The position numbers were made by a program, and so were the translations under genes. A stretch of DNA of 64,000 nt, taken from contig NZ_CP039731.1 of the NCBI RefSeq assembly GCF_005155025.1, positions 4,092,001 to 4,156,000 on the forward strand, given 5' to 3'. The DNA is from Aquitalea aquatilis (GTDB lineage: Bacteria > Pseudomonadota > Gammaproteobacteria > Burkholderiales > Chromobacteriaceae). The number at the start of each line of letters is the position of its first letter. The first letter of the stretch is position 1. Positions 37,973 through 47,086 of the stretch are shown one piece after another. The notes beneath the pieces were generated by a model. That model saw only the letters and a list, made by a program, of their open reading frames with translations, was not told where the DNA came from and did no database searches.

Positions 37973-38079
37973 GCTGCCTCCCCCTGTGCTGTTGTTGTTC
38001 TTGTCCCCCCAAGCGAGGACAGCCAGCCCCCGCCCGCTCTGCGACAGTAAGCCCGTCATCAAGCTGTCATGGAGCAAAC

Positions 38080-39174
38080 ATGTCGCACGCCATACTGCCA
38101 CGCGCACTACTCATCGCCGCCTGCACCCTGGGTGCCGCCAGCGCCTCGGCAAGCGAAACACTCAATTTCTTCAACTGGGCAGATTATGCCGGCAAAAACA
38201 CCGTCAGCGGTTTTGAACGGGAAACCGGCATCAAGGTACGCTACGACCCGTTCGACAGCGAGGAAACCCTGCAAGCAAAAATGCTGGTGGGGCATTCCGC
38301 CTACGATGTCGTCGTGCCGTCCTCCGGCTTTCTGCGCAATCAGCTGCAGGCCGGGCTGTACCAGAAGCTGGACAAGAGCCGTCTTCCCAACTGGAAAAAC
38401 CTTGACCCGCAGTTGATGCAGAAACTGGAAAGCGTGGACCCGGGCAACCAGTATGCCATTCCCTGGACCTGGGGCACGACCGGCCTGGCCATCAACAGCA
38501 AGGCACGTCAGTTGCTGGGCCCGGGCGCACCACTGGACAGCTGGGCCATGCTGCTGAATCCGCAATACCTGTCACGGCTGCAAAGCTGTGGCGTGGGCAT
38601 GCTGGACTCCCCGGCCGACATCGCCGCCATCGCCCTGCGCTATCTGCACAAGGACATCAACAAGGCCAGCAGCAAAGACCTGCAAGAGGCTTTCGAGCTG
38701 CTCAAGGGCATTCGCCCCTACATCACCCAGTTCAACAGCAACAGCTATGTCAGCGATCTGGCACTGGGCGACCTGTGCCTCGCGGTCGGCTGGTCCGGCG
38801 ATGTGCAGCAAGCCAGGCTGCAAGCCCGCAGCAGCAAAAAGCCCTTCCAGATCGACTACATCATCCCCAAAGAAGGCTCGGCGATCTGGTTCGATGTCAT
38901 GGCCATCCCCAAGGACGCACCCAACCTGAACGCCGCCTACAAGTGGCTCAATTACATCGAAAAGCCCGACGTACACGCCGACATCAGTAACAGCACCTTT
39001 TATCTGAGCGCCAACAAGCCGGCCAACGCCCTGGTCAAGAGCGAGATTCGTGACGACCCCGTGGTCAATCCGGATAGCGCCACACTGCAGCGGCTGACGG
39101 CAGTACAAGGCCTGCCGCCAGAACTGATGCGCCAGCTCAATCGCCTGTGGGCCAACTTCAAGACCGGCCGTTAA
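38080..39174 (+). CDS. polyamine-type periplasmic binding protein (PotF-like)
   Basis: A 364-residue secreted protein. The signal peptide (LLIAACTLGAASASAS) ends near residue 25. The mature protein begins ETLNFFNWADYAGKNTVSGF, the classical PotD/PotF start, with SYDVVVPSSGFLRNQ-like wording (AYDVVVPSSGFLRNQ), IPWTWGTTGLAIN and a conserved IPKEGSAIWFDVMAIPKDA. It therefore resembles putrescine/spermidine receptors of ABC importers. Residues in the amine pocket are only partly conserved by eye, so the ligand could be another amine. No permease or ATPase gene is adjacent; a porin and an amidase follow at 22- and 17-base gaps. Confidence 0.88.
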   Translation: MSHAILPRALLIAACTLGAASASASETLNFFNWADYAGKNTVSGFERETGIKVRYDPFDSEETLQAKMLVGHSAYDVVVPSSGFLRNQLQAGLYQKLDKSRLPNWKNLDPQLMQKLESVDPGNQYAIPWTWGTTGLAINSKARQLLGPGAPLDSWAMLLNPQYLSRLQSCGVGMLDSPADIAAIALRYLHKDINKASSKDLQEAFELLKGIRPYITQFNSNSYVSDLALGDLCLAVGWSGDVQQARLQARSSKKPFQIDYIIPKEGSAIWFDVMAIPKDAPNLNAAYKWLNYIEKPDVHADISNSTFYLSANKPANALVKSEIRDDPVVNPDSATLQRLTAVQGLPPELMRQLNRLWANFKTGR

Positions 39175-39196
39175 ACAGCATATCGGGGACCACACC

Positions 39197-40600
39197 ATGC
39201 GCACCATCACCACCTGCTGGCTGGGAGCCAGCCTGCTGGGCGGCCTGCCCTTGCTGGCACAAGCCGACGAGCTGGACACGCTGAAAGCCAGCATCGAAAC
39301 CATGCAGCAGCAATTGCAGCAACTACAACAGCAACTGCGGCAGGCCCCAACAGCCCAGCCTGCAGCGGTAGCCGACGACTCCACCACCGAGACACGCCAG
39401 CAACTGAGCAAGATGGAAATGAAGCTGGACAAGCTGAGCGATGCCGCCGAAAACGGCCCACTGGCCAATCTGTCCATCAGCGGTTATCTGGACCCACTCT
39501 ATGTATTCAATCGCCAGCAGCACCGTAGCGGCTTCAGCTTCGTCAACCACGACGCGCACTACGCCTATGACAACGCCAACCTGGGAGATGTCTATCTGGA
39601 CATCAAGAAAAGCTTTGGCAGCGGCCCGATGGCCGCCTACGCCGAAGTCACCATCCAGCCCAATCGGGGCAGCGGCGTCACCACCTCATGGAATGCCAGC
39701 AGCGCCAACGACAGCATCATCAACAGCGCCCAGCTAGTTGTTCCGCTAGACCAGCACTGGCAGGTATTTGCCGGGCAGATTCCCTCCTTTGCCGGCTATG
39801 AATACGCCACCAGCCCGCAGACGCTGACCATCAGCCACAACCTGCTGTACGACTTCAGCGAACCAGCCTTCTTTGTCGGTGGCGGTGCGCAGTGGATTTC
39901 CGGCGCGTGGCTGTGGAAGGGCATGCTGGGCAATGAAGCCGGCCGCACCGAGGCCGCACAGGTCGGGCAGCGCCGCAACAACATCCCATCGTTCAGCTGG
40001 CGCATGGATTACCAGTACACCAATAACATCGACATCGGCTGGTCCGGCCTGATCGGCCGTGGCACCGCCGCCAATTACAGCAGCAATGCCGCAGCCTTCC
40101 AGCCGGTGTTCTACACCGAGCTGGATATCAGCAGCAGCAATCTCAACGACACCGTCAATGCCCAGCTCGATTACGGCAGTGCCGGCGGCAGCGCGCTCAA
40201 TGGCGACCGTGCCCAATGGTGGGGCCTGTCCTTGCTGCGGCATCACCGCTTCAACTCTGCCTGGCTGGGCAAGATGGGCTGGACACTGCGCTACGACTAT
40301 CTGGACAACAGCAAGAACGGTGGCGGCACCCCCAATCTGGCCTTGGGCAGTAGCGGCAATGATGGTGCCAACGGCTTCGGCAGCGACCCGGCCTGTGTCG
40401 CGGCCAACGGTGCGGCCAGCTGTAGCGGAGCGAAACGGCAGGACATTACCGCCGCCTTGCTGTTCTACCCCAGCGAGCAACTGCAACTGAAGCTGGAATA
40501 CCGCCACGACATTGCCAGCCAGCCCACTTTTGATAACAGCAACGGCGGCACCAGCAAGCACAACGATGTGCTGAGCGCCCAGGCTGTCTACAGTTTCTAA
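39197..40600 (+). CDS. DUF3138 outer-membrane porin-like protein
   Basis: A 467-residue outer-membrane beta-barrel candidate. The signal peptide (WLGASLLGGLPLLAQA) is followed by a coiled-coil Gln/Leu heptad region (about 28-80, LQQLQQQLRQ), then ISGYLDPLYVFNRQQHRSGF and alternating hydrophobic strands, ending VLSAQAVYSF with the terminal phenylalanine recognised by the BAM machinery. This combination fits the betaproteobacterial DUF3138 family. It is placed between a PotF-like binding protein and an amidase, suggesting uptake of an amine or amide compound. The ATG at 39197 is 22 bases after the upstream stop. Confidence 0.8.
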   Translation: MRTITTCWLGASLLGGLPLLAQADELDTLKASIETMQQQLQQLQQQLRQAPTAQPAAVADDSTTETRQQLSKMEMKLDKLSDAAENGPLANLSISGYLDPLYVFNRQQHRSGFSFVNHDAHYAYDNANLGDVYLDIKKSFGSGPMAAYAEVTIQPNRGSGVTTSWNASSANDSIINSAQLVVPLDQHWQVFAGQIPSFAGYEYATSPQTLTISHNLLYDFSEPAFFVGGGAQWISGAWLWKGMLGNEAGRTEAAQVGQRRNNIPSFSWRMDYQYTNNIDIGWSGLIGRGTAANYSSNAAAFQPVFYTELDISSSNLNDTVNAQLDYGSAGGSALNGDRAQWWGLSLLRHHRFNSAWLGKMGWTLRYDYLDNSKNGGGTPNLALGSSGNDGANGFGSDPACVAANGAASCSGAKRQDITAALLFYPSEQLQLKLEYRHDIASQPTFDNSNGGTSKHNDVLSAQAVYSF

Positions 40601-40617
40601 CGCCGAAAGCCATCCAC

Positions 40618-42051
40618 ATGAAACAAGATCTCTACTATCTGTCGGCCAGCGATGCCCTGCGCCAGTTCCGCAACGGCAGCCTGTCACCGGTCACCCTGAT
40701 GCATGCCCTGCTGGAACGGGCAAGCCGGCAACAGCACACCATCAACGCCACCACCCGCATCCTGCACGACAGCGCCATGCACCAGGCCGAGCAAGCGGCC
40801 GAGCGTTACCGCCTGGGTACTGCGCGTCCGCTGGAGGGCATCCCGGTGGCGGTAAAAGAAGAAACCGATGTCGCCGGCTGGCAGAACACCGTAGGCTCGC
40901 TGGCCATCGACGACTATATTCCCGAGCACAACCACCCCATCATCGACAAGCTGCTACAAGCCGGAGCCATTCTGCATCTGCAGACCACCAATCCGGAATT
41001 CTGCTGCCTGGGCCAAACCTGGAGCCGGCGCTGGGGGGTAACGCGCAATCCGTGGAATCCACGCTACACCTGCTCCGGCTCCAGTGGTGGCAGCGCCGCC
41101 GCACTGGCCGCCGGCCTGGCCCCGCTGGCCACCGGCAGCGATATGGCTGGCTCCACCCGACTGCCCGCCGCCTTTCAGGGACTATATGGCTACAAACCGC
41201 CGTTTGGCCGGCTGCCCAGTGCCGCTGGCGAGGAGCTGTTTGCCTTTGCCGCAGAGGGGCCGCTGGCACGCCACTTCGATGATCTGGTGCTGATGCAGAA
41301 CATTCTGGCCGGTCCGCACCCGGACAGCTATGCCACCCTGCCCTACCAGCCGCTACCCAGCCAGTATGCCGACCTGACGGGCTGGAAAATCGCCTGGCAC
41401 CCCACGCTGGGCAGCCCGGCACTCTGCCCGCAGGTACGGCACAATCTGGAACAGGCCGTGGCCGGGCTACGCCGGCGTGGCGCGGTGGTGGAACAAGTCG
41501 ACATCTGCTGGGACATGCTGGAAATTTCTCAAGTGCTGCTGGAAGGCATCTTCGGGCTGTTTTTCAGCGAATACCTGCAGGCGCTGCCAGACACCGCCTA
41601 TCCGCAACTGAGCAGCTATATACAACAGCTGTGGCGCGATTTCCGTGGCAAGCCCGCCTCGGTATCCCGTGCGGCGGAACTGGCAGGCCGGCTGCATCAG
41701 GACATGCAGCAAAAGGTATGGGGCCAGGGCTATCAGGCCTTCCTCTGCCCAACCAGCTTCACCACCGAACTGGAGGCCGATCTGGACCCCACGCTGCAAA
41801 ACAGCATCCTGGTAGACGGCGTGGCACTGGATAGCTATCTGGGCTGGGCGGCCACGCCACCATTCAATCTGCTCAGCCGCTACCCGGCGCTGTCCGTGCC
41901 GACCGGCCTGGCGGCAAACGGCGTGCCCACCGGCATGCAGATCATTGCGCCGCCATTCCAGGATGAGGTTGCCTTTCAGGTGGCATATAACCACGAACAG
42001 GCGGCCCGGCACGGCCTGTATCGCCAGCACTTCCCGCCGCTGATCGACTAG
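40618..42051 (+). CDS. amidase-signature hydrolase
   Basis: A 477-residue amidase-signature enzyme. The Ser-cisSer-Lys triad is identifiable: K80 (PVAVKEE), cis-Ser S155 in SGSSGGS, and nucleophile S179 in GSDMAGSTRLPAA. The spacings (75 and 24 residues) equal those of well-studied members. The GxGSDMAGSTRLP wording, with Met-Ala instead of Gly-Gly, is slightly unusual. It hydrolyses a carboxylic amide of unknown identity. It follows the DUF3138 porin by 17 bases and ends with a strong terminator, completing the unit controlled, presumably, by the divergent LuxR-type regulator. Confidence 0.9.
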   Translation: MKQDLYYLSASDALRQFRNGSLSPVTLMHALLERASRQQHTINATTRILHDSAMHQAEQAAERYRLGTARPLEGIPVAVKEETDVAGWQNTVGSLAIDDYIPEHNHPIIDKLLQAGAILHLQTTNPEFCCLGQTWSRRWGVTRNPWNPRYTCSGSSGGSAAALAAGLAPLATGSDMAGSTRLPAAFQGLYGYKPPFGRLPSAAGEELFAFAAEGPLARHFDDLVLMQNILAGPHPDSYATLPYQPLPSQYADLTGWKIAWHPTLGSPALCPQVRHNLEQAVAGLRRRGAVVEQVDICWDMLEISQVLLEGIFGLFFSEYLQALPDTAYPQLSSYIQQLWRDFRGKPASVSRAAELAGRLHQDMQQKVWGQGYQAFLCPTSFTTELEADLDPTLQNSILVDGVALDSYLGWAATPPFNLLSRYPALSVPTGLAANGVPTGMQIIAPPFQDEVAFQVAYNHEQAARHGLYRQHFPPLID

Positions 42052-42062
42052 CCTTGCCACGC

Positions 42063-42092
42063 AACAAGGGCAGCCCGCAGGCTGCCCTTGTT
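42063..42092. terminator. bidirectional terminator between amidase and membrane-protein genes
   Basis: AACAAGGGCAGCC (42063-42075) and GGCTGCCCTTGTT (42080-42092) form a perfect 13-bp stem with a 4-base loop between convergent genes. Confidence 0.85.
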
Positions 42093-42120
42093 GTTGATAC
42101 TCACCCGACCAGCGCGGGCG

Positions 42121-42723
42121 TTACAGATCGCTCTTGCCGCCGGCAGCCGGCGCGTCCGTCACCGGTGCCGTCGCCTCGCTGACCGGGTTCAGCATGTCTT
42201 GCGGAATACTCACCCAGCCCAGCGAACTGGACAGCTGCAAACACATGGCCAGCGTCAGCATGGCCACCGGTGCAAACAGCATCACGCCCAGCAGCACGCG
42301 TATCCGCCTTACCCCCGACACCACCGCCAGACTGTTGACCAGCAAGGCAATGGTCAGCAGCGACAGCGCCAGATCAGCCCCCAGCGCGGCATCATCCGGC
42401 AGCCAGCTGGTGAGCGGTTCGAAAAACTGCAGGCTGTTGCACAGCACGATCAATCCGAACAGCGGGGCCGTAGGCTGCCATTTGGCCAGCCGCAGCCAGA
42501 TGGTCATGAACTGGGTGAACAGCAGCGTTTCCAGCCAGGTAAACAGCAGCATGAAACCCATGCGCCCGGCAATATTATTGCCCAGCTCGCCGGTGCCACC
42601 GCTGGCCACCAGCCCCAGCACGGTCAGCAGCAATGCCGGCAGCCAGCGTGGATACTGGTATTGCTCCAGCGGGCCGACACGGAAGCGCAGCAGGCTGATG
42701 AAATCATCAATCAGACGATGCAT
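42121..42723 (-). CDS. integral membrane protein of unknown function (YIP1-like)
   Basis: A 200-residue protein with about five hydrophobic helices: WLPALLLTVLGLVAS, MGFMLLFTWLETLLF, LFGLIVLCNSLQFF, LLTIALLVNSLAVV and VLLGVMLFAPVAMLTL. The overall pattern, including the short N-terminal amphipathic FISLLRFRVGPL, recalls bacterial YIP1-family proteins, but no firm motif is seen. The C-terminal 30 residues are Pro/Ala-rich. It starts 9 bases after the purU stop on the same strand and may be on the same transcript. Confidence 0.65.
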   Translation of the reverse strand: MHRLIDDFISLLRFRVGPLEQYQYPRWLPALLLTVLGLVASGGTGELGNNIAGRMGFMLLFTWLETLLFTQFMTIWLRLAKWQPTAPLFGLIVLCNSLQFFEPLTSWLPDDAALGADLALSLLTIALLVNSLAVVSGVRRIRVLLGVMLFAPVAMLTLAMCLQLSSSLGWVSIPQDMLNPVSEATAPVTDAPAAGGKSDL

Positions 42724-42732
42724 GATGCCGGC

Positions 42733-43596
42733 TCAGTCGAAAACGACGGTTTTGTTGGAGTAGGACAGGATGCGGTCGTCCACATGCCAGCGCACGGCGC
42801 GTGACAACACCACTTTTTCCAGATCGCGGCCTTTCTGGATCAGGTCTTCCACATCGTCGCGATGCGAAATGCGCGTGACTTCCTGCTCGATGATCGGACC
42901 TTCGTCCAGATCCTCGGTGACATAGTGACTGGTGGCACCAATCAGCTTCACGCCACGGGCAAAGGCGCGGTGATAAGGCTTGGCACCATCGAATGCCGGC
43001 AAAAAGCTGTGGTGGATATTGATGACACGGTCCGGATAGCGTTTGACGAATTCGCCGGACAGCACCTGCATATAACGCGCCAGCACGATGAAATCGACAC
43101 CGGCCTCTTCCAGCAGGCGGAATTGCTCGGCCTCGGCCTCGGCCTTGTTGTCGCGCGTCACCGGAACGACATGGAAGGGAATGCCGTTGAATTCCACCAG
43201 GCGGCGGCAGTCTTCATGATTGGCAATCACCAGCGGGATATCGCAGTTCAGCTCGCCAATGCGCCAGCGGTGCAGCAGATCCACCAGGCAGTGCTCGTAC
43301 TTGGACACAAAAATGGCCATGCGCGGCTTGCGGCTGGACAGCGACACCTTCCAGGTCATGTTGTGCTCGGCGGCAATCGGCTGAAACGCTGCAGCAAAAG
43401 CCTCCATCGGCAGCGTGAAGCCATCCAGCTCCCACTGGATGCGCATCAGGAACAGGTTTTCGCTCGCATCCTGATGCTGGTCGGCATGCATGATGTTGGC
43501 GTTATAGGTCATCAGGAAATTGGCCAGGGCCGCTACCAGGCCCTTCTTGTCCGGTGCGCTGATCAGCAGCGTGGCCGATTGTCGGGTATTGCTCAT
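42733..43596 (-). CDS. purU: formyltetrahydrofolate deformylase
   Basis: A 287-residue enzyme that hydrolyses 10-formyl-THF to formate and THF. An N-terminal ACT domain (ATLLISAPDKKGLVAALANFL, residues about 8-28, quoted in parts) is followed by the formyltransferase-type domain with MAIFVSKYEHCLVDLLHR, VIANHEDCRRLVE, and the catalytic region RVINIHHSFLPAFDGAKPYH and IGATSHYVTEDLDEGPI, containing the Asn/His/Asp catalytic set. The ATG at 43596 (MSNTRQSATL) gives the family-standard start. folD lies 152 bases upstream on the same strand, fitting balance of one-carbon folate pools. Confidence 0.96.
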   Translation of the reverse strand: MSNTRQSATLLISAPDKKGLVAALANFLMTYNANIMHADQHQDASENLFLMRIQWELDGFTLPMEAFAAAFQPIAAEHNMTWKVSLSSRKPRMAIFVSKYEHCLVDLLHRWRIGELNCDIPLVIANHEDCRRLVEFNGIPFHVVPVTRDNKAEAEAEQFRLLEEAGVDFIVLARYMQVLSGEFVKRYPDRVINIHHSFLPAFDGAKPYHRAFARGVKLIGATSHYVTEDLDEGPIIEQEVTRISHRDDVEDLIQKGRDLEKVVLSRAVRWHVDDRILSYSNKTVVFD

Positions 43597-43748
43597 TGTC
43601 CAGTCTCTTTTCTTTACATAATCAACGGCGGCCAACTGGCCGCCACTTGCCAATACGGCTTGTGCGCGCCACCCGCAAAATGACAAACGCCACACGCCGC
43701 AGGAAAACTACCCCTGCCGCCTGTGGCGCTGCTTGCCGGTAATCGGGA

Positions 43749-44600
43749 TCAGGCGTTCAGATTGGCCGAATCCAGCGTATTCTGCAACAGCGTTGCCACG
43801 GTCATCGGACCCACGCCACCCGGCACCGGGGTGATGAAGCTGGCGCGTTCGGCTGCAGCAGCAAATTCCACATCGCCTACCAGCTTACCGGTGTCCAGAC
43901 GATTGATGCCCACATCGATCACCACCGCACCCGGCTTGATCCATTCACCCTTGATAAAGCCGGGCATGCCCACGGCAGCCACCACGATGTCCGCCTCGCC
44001 CACTTCGCGCGCCAGATCCTGGGTGGCACTGTGGCACACCGTCACCGTCGCGCGAGCCAGCAGCATTTCCAGCGCCTGCGGGCGGCCTACGATATTGGAT
44101 GCGCCGACAATCACCGCCTTCTTGCCCTTGGGGTCGATGCCATATTCTTCCAGCAGCGTCATCACGCCACGCGGCGTGCAGGGACGCAGCAGCGGCATCT
44201 TGATGGCCAGACGGCCCATATTATAGGGATGGAAGCCGTCGACATCCTTTTTCGGATCGATACGCTCGATCACCGCTTGCGGGTCGATCTGCTTGGGCAG
44301 CGGCAGCTGCACCAAGATGCCGTCTACCGTGGCATCGGCATTCAGGGTATCGATAATGTCCAGCAGCGCCTGCTGGCTGGTTTCAGCCGGCAGATCATAA
44401 GCCACCGAACGGATGCCGGCCTTTTCGCAGGAGCGCTTCTTGCTGCCTACATAAACGCTGGAAGCAGGATCGCTGCCCACCAGAATCACCGCCAGGGCCG
44501 GTGCCCGCTTGCCTGCTGCCACACGGGCCTGCACTCCTTCGCCAACCTTGGCGATGAGTTGTTCTGCTACTGCCTTACCATCAATGAGTTGCGCTGCCAT
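43749..44600 (-). CDS. folD: bifunctional methylene-THF dehydrogenase/methenyl-THF cyclohydrolase
   Basis: A 283-residue NADP-dependent enzyme interconverting methylene-, methenyl- and 10-formyl-THF. Signature residues: [20 protein letters not shown] (catalytic Lys in the family KxxxC-type segment), [54 protein letters not shown] and the C-terminal [11 protein letters not shown]. The ATG at 44600 begins [15 protein letters not shown]; in-frame codons upstream run through AT-rich promoter sequence and are unlikely. purU lies downstream on the same strand. The tRNA operon starts 262 bases away in the opposite direction. Confidence 0.97.
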   Translation of the reverse strand: MAAQLIDGKAVAEQLIAKVGEGVQARVAAGKRAPALAVILVGSDPASSVYVGSKKRSCEKAGIRSVAYDLPAETSQQALLDIIDTLNADATVDGILVQLPLPKQIDPQAVIERIDPKKDVDGFHPYNMGRLAIKMPLLRPCTPRGVMTLLEEYGIDPKGKKAVIVGASNIVGRPQALEMLLARATVTVCHSATQDLAREVGEADIVVAAVGMPGFIKGEWIKPGAVVIDVGINRLDTGKLVGDVEFAAAAERASFITPVPGGVGPMTVATLLQNTLDSANLNA

Positions 44601-44817
44601 GCCTGATTCCGTATGGAACTTGAAAAGAGGCGGCAATTTTCTCATTTTTTGGGTTTTTACGAAACCACAAAAATACATTAGGAATAATTTCACGTAAAGC
44701 AAAATTCACAAAATAAGCATCTATATATCATGTAGTTACTAGCCAGCCCGTGACAGCCGGCTAGCGCACCCGGCCAAGGCCAGCCAGCCGCCCTGCAAAA
44801 AAAATTGCAACACGGTG

Positions 44818-44846
44818 TTGACAGCTTTCAGTCCAATCCGTATATT
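44818..44846 (+). promoter_or_regulatory. sigma-70 promoter of the tRNA operon
   Basis: A near-consensus promoter: TTGACA (44818-44823), a 17-base spacer and TATATT (44841-44846), placed 15 bases before the first tRNA, as expected for a strong stable-RNA promoter. Confidence 0.88.
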
Positions 44847-44861
44847 TGCGTTCTCTGTCGT

Positions 44862-44938
44862 CGGGGCGTAGCGCAGCCTGGTAGCGCACCTGATTTGGGA
44901 TCAGGGGGTCGCGAGTTCGAATCCCGCCGCCCCGACCA
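44862..44938 (+). tRNA. tRNA-Pro (anticodon TGG)
   Basis: 77 nt. Acceptor stem CGGGGCG pairs with CGCCCCG, discriminator A, and CCA is encoded. The anticodon loop TTTGGGA between CCTGA and TCAGG gives TGG. The T-loop GTTCGAATC is standard. Confidence 0.97.
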
Positions 44939-44957
44939 GACAAAGCCCGATATGTGA

Positions 44958-45034
44958 GTGCCCGTAGCTCAACCGGATAGAGCACCGGCCTTCTAAGCCG
45001 GGGGTTACAGGTTCGATTCCTGTCGGGCGCACCA
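44958..45034 (+). tRNA. tRNA-Arg (anticodon TCT)
   Basis: 77 nt. Acceptor GTGCCCG pairs with CGGGCGC (one G-T pair), discriminator A, and encoded CCA. The loop CTTCTAA between CCGGC and GCCGG gives TCT, which reads AGA/AGG. Confidence 0.96.
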
Positions 45035-45069
45035 GTAGCCGAAGTTGCTGTAGAATGTTGTACCCTGTG

Positions 45070-45145
45070 GTGGATGTAGCTCAGTTGGTAGAGTCCAGGA
45101 TTGTGATTCCTGTTGTCGTGGGTTCGAGCCCCATCATCCACCCCA
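45070..45145 (+). tRNA. tRNA-His (anticodon GTG), copy 1
   Basis: 76 nt including the extra 5' G of tRNA-His, paired with discriminator C (GTGGATG with CATCCAC). The loop around TTGTGAT gives anticodon GTG, and CCA is encoded. It is identical to the copy at 45195-45270. Confidence 0.96.
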
Positions 45146-45194
45146 CCCTATTCAGACAGTCAGCCTTGCGCTGATGTGTCGCACCGCTTCAGCG

Positions 45195-45270
45195 GTGGAT
45201 GTAGCTCAGTTGGTAGAGTCCAGGATTGTGATTCCTGTTGTCGTGGGTTCGAGCCCCATCATCCACCCCA
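45195..45270 (+). tRNA. tRNA-His (anticodon GTG), copy 2
   Basis: 76 nt, same sequence as copy 1 through acceptor, anticodon and T arms, ending in encoded CCA. The 49-base spacer between copies is not repeated, pointing to gene duplication with diverged spacer. Confidence 0.96.
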
Positions 45271-45280
45271 GTCTGAAAAG

Positions 45281-45306
45281 AAAAACCCGGCCTCGGCCGG
45301 GTTTTT
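45281..45306 (+). terminator. Rho-independent terminator of the tRNA operon
   Basis: AAAAACCCGGCC (45281-45292), loop TC, GGCCGGGTTTTT (45295-45306), followed by CTTTTG: a perfect 12-bp stem with T tract 10 bases after the last tRNA. Confidence 0.93.
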
Positions 45307-45436
45307 CTTTTGTCTTTGGCAAATTCTTTCACATTTGCGACAAAAACCACCGCAATGTCCTCTTGTCTGGCAGTACAAGCCCCGTATAATCGAATACATT
45401 TGCATTTATCCGATTGACTGACAGACCCTAAAAACC

Positions 45437-46108
45437 ATGACTACCCTGCAGCCGATCAAGCGCCAGACGCTGACCAGTGCCGTAACCGAATCGCTTCGCC
45501 AGCGCCTTCTCTCGGGAGAATTCGTCGACGGCCAGCAATTGCGCCAGGAAGCGCTATCCAATGAATACGGCGTCAGCCGGGTGCCGGTGCGTGAAGCACT
45601 GCGCCAGCTGGAGGCCGAAGGGCTAATCCAGATCATCGACCACAAGGGTGCCATCGTCTCCAAGCTATCGCTGGATGATGTGCTGGAACTGCTGGAAATC
45701 CGCGCCATGCTGGAAAGCTCGGTGCTGAAGGCTTCCATTCCCTGTCAGACCTCGGCCGACATCACGCTGGCCGAACAGACCCTGCACGAATTCGAAGTGG
45801 CGCTGCAAAAAAACGATGTCCGCCACTGGGGCGAACTCAACTCGCGCTTTCACCTGGCGCTGTATCGTGCGGCCAAACGGCCCAACACCCTGGCCCTGAT
45901 CGAACAGCTGCACAACAAGACCGATCGCTACACCCGCATGCAAATCCTGTTTACCCGCACCATGGAACGCGCCCACGAGGAGCACACCCGGCTGCTGGAA
46001 TTGTGCAAGCAGGGCGCTGCCGAAGAGGCCGCCGAATTTATCCGCTTCCACATCCTGTCCGCAGGACATGCGCTGGAGCATTATCTGCAAGGCCAGCAAG
46101 GCCATTGA
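45437..46108 (+). CDS. GntR-family regulator, FCD type
   Basis: A 223-residue regulator. The N-terminal winged helix reads VTESLRQRLLSGEFVDGQQL, then LSNEYGVSRVPVREALRQLEAEGLI, the standard GntR pattern. The C-terminal helical FCD domain has DDVLELLEIRAMLESSVLK (metal/ligand-binding Asp-x(n)-Arg start) and histidines in ELNSRFHLALYRAA and EEHTRLLELC that could bind a metal and a small carboxylic acid. No catabolic operon adjoins directly: upstream is the tRNA terminator, downstream a convergent LysR gene. Its target is therefore unknown. Confidence 0.9.
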   Translation: MTTLQPIKRQTLTSAVTESLRQRLLSGEFVDGQQLRQEALSNEYGVSRVPVREALRQLEAEGLIQIIDHKGAIVSKLSLDDVLELLEIRAMLESSVLKASIPCQTSADITLAEQTLHEFEVALQKNDVRHWGELNSRFHLALYRAAKRPNTLALIEQLHNKTDRYTRMQILFTRTMERAHEEHTRLLELCKQGAAEEAAEFIRFHILSAGHALEHYLQGQQGH

Positions 46109-46129
46109 GCCGACTGCGCCGCACTCAAT

Positions 46130-46155
46130 AGACGACCAGCCACGCTGGTCGTCTT
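46130..46155. terminator. bidirectional terminator between gntR- and lysR-type genes
   Basis: GACGACCAGC (46131-46140), loop CAC, GCTGGTCGTC (46144-46153), preceded by A and followed by TT. The right side touches the stop codon of the lysR-type gene. Confidence 0.75.
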
Positions 46156-47086
46156 ACTTTGGGCCATCCGCGCCGGGATAAGCCTGATACTGCGCGCGCC
46201 AGCGCTCGGCTTCGGCACGCAGACAGGCCGCCAGCTGCAAGGTGGCCGGCCCGGCTGCCGGTGGATCGGCCAACACCAGATACAAACCAGCCTTGCGCAA
46301 GGCACCATGCGCCAGCGGCAAGGGCTTGAGCCGGCCCGCTGCCACGCTATCGGCAATGCGGTGCCAGGCCAGCCAGCCAAAGGCAAAGCCCTGCTCCACT
46401 GCTGCAATGGCCGTTTCCGGCTGCGATACCGTCCAGCGCTGCCAGGCCCCGAGCCAGCCCTCGTCACGCGGTTGGCGCTGGCCGGAATCGCGCAACACCA
46501 CTTGCACCTGCTGTTGCAGATCGTCCATCTCCAGTGGCCGGCCAAGCGCATGCAGCGGATGATGTGGCGCGGCACAGGCAACAAATTCGGCGTCCAGCAG
46601 CCAGTCGCCCAGAAATCCCTGCGGCACCCGCCCCGCCACGGCCAGCTCGACCTGCCTGCCATGCAGGGCATCATCGGCACCGGACATCACCACCTCATGC
46701 ATTTGCAAGCGGGTATTGGCGCAATGCGCGGCAAACTGCCCCAGCGCCGGTAACAGTGCCGGCGTGGGAAACAGGCTGTCCACCGCCAGCCGTACTTCGG
46801 CTTCCCACCCCTGCTGCAAGGAGCGCGCCTTGTCCTCCAGCCGCAGGGCAGCCGCCAGCACATTTTGCGCATCGCGCAGCAGCACCTCGCCAGCTGGCGT
46901 CAACTGCATGCGCCGCCCCTGCGGGCTGAGCAGCTCCACGCCCAGTTGCTCCTGCAGCCGTGCCACCATATAGCTGACCGAAGACTGGCTGCGGTGCAGC
47001 TGCGCGGCCGCCTGGGCGAAGCCGCCTTCACTGACAATGCTCTGCAATACCTGCCACTGCTCCCAGGTGGTTTTTGCCTGCTTCAT
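46154..47086 (-). CDS. LysR-family transcriptional regulator
   Basis: A 310-residue LysR-type protein. The N-terminal helix-turn-helix reads LQSIVSEGGFAQAAAQLHRS with QSSVSYMVARLQEQLGVELL, then the linker helix PAGEVLLRDAQNVLAAALRLEDKA. The remainder is the two-lobed effector domain. It is divergent from the first pirin gene with a 124-bp AT-rich intergenic region (47087-47210), where LysR proteins typically bind (T-N11-A dyads; several AT-rich candidates, none decisive). Control of the pirin pair is the simplest reading. Confidence 0.9.
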   Translation of the reverse strand: MKQAKTTWEQWQVLQSIVSEGGFAQAAAQLHRSQSSVSYMVARLQEQLGVELLSPQGRRMQLTPAGEVLLRDAQNVLAAALRLEDKARSLQQGWEAEVRLAVDSLFPTPALLPALGQFAAHCANTRLQMHEVVMSGADDALHGRQVELAVAGRVPQGFLGDWLLDAEFVACAAPHHPLHALGRPLEMDDLQQQVQVVLRDSGQRQPRDEGWLGAWQRWTVSQPETAIAAVEQGFAFGWLAWHRIADSVAAGRLKPLPLAHGALRKAGLYLVLADPPAAGPATLQLAACLRAEAERWRAQYQAYPGADGPK

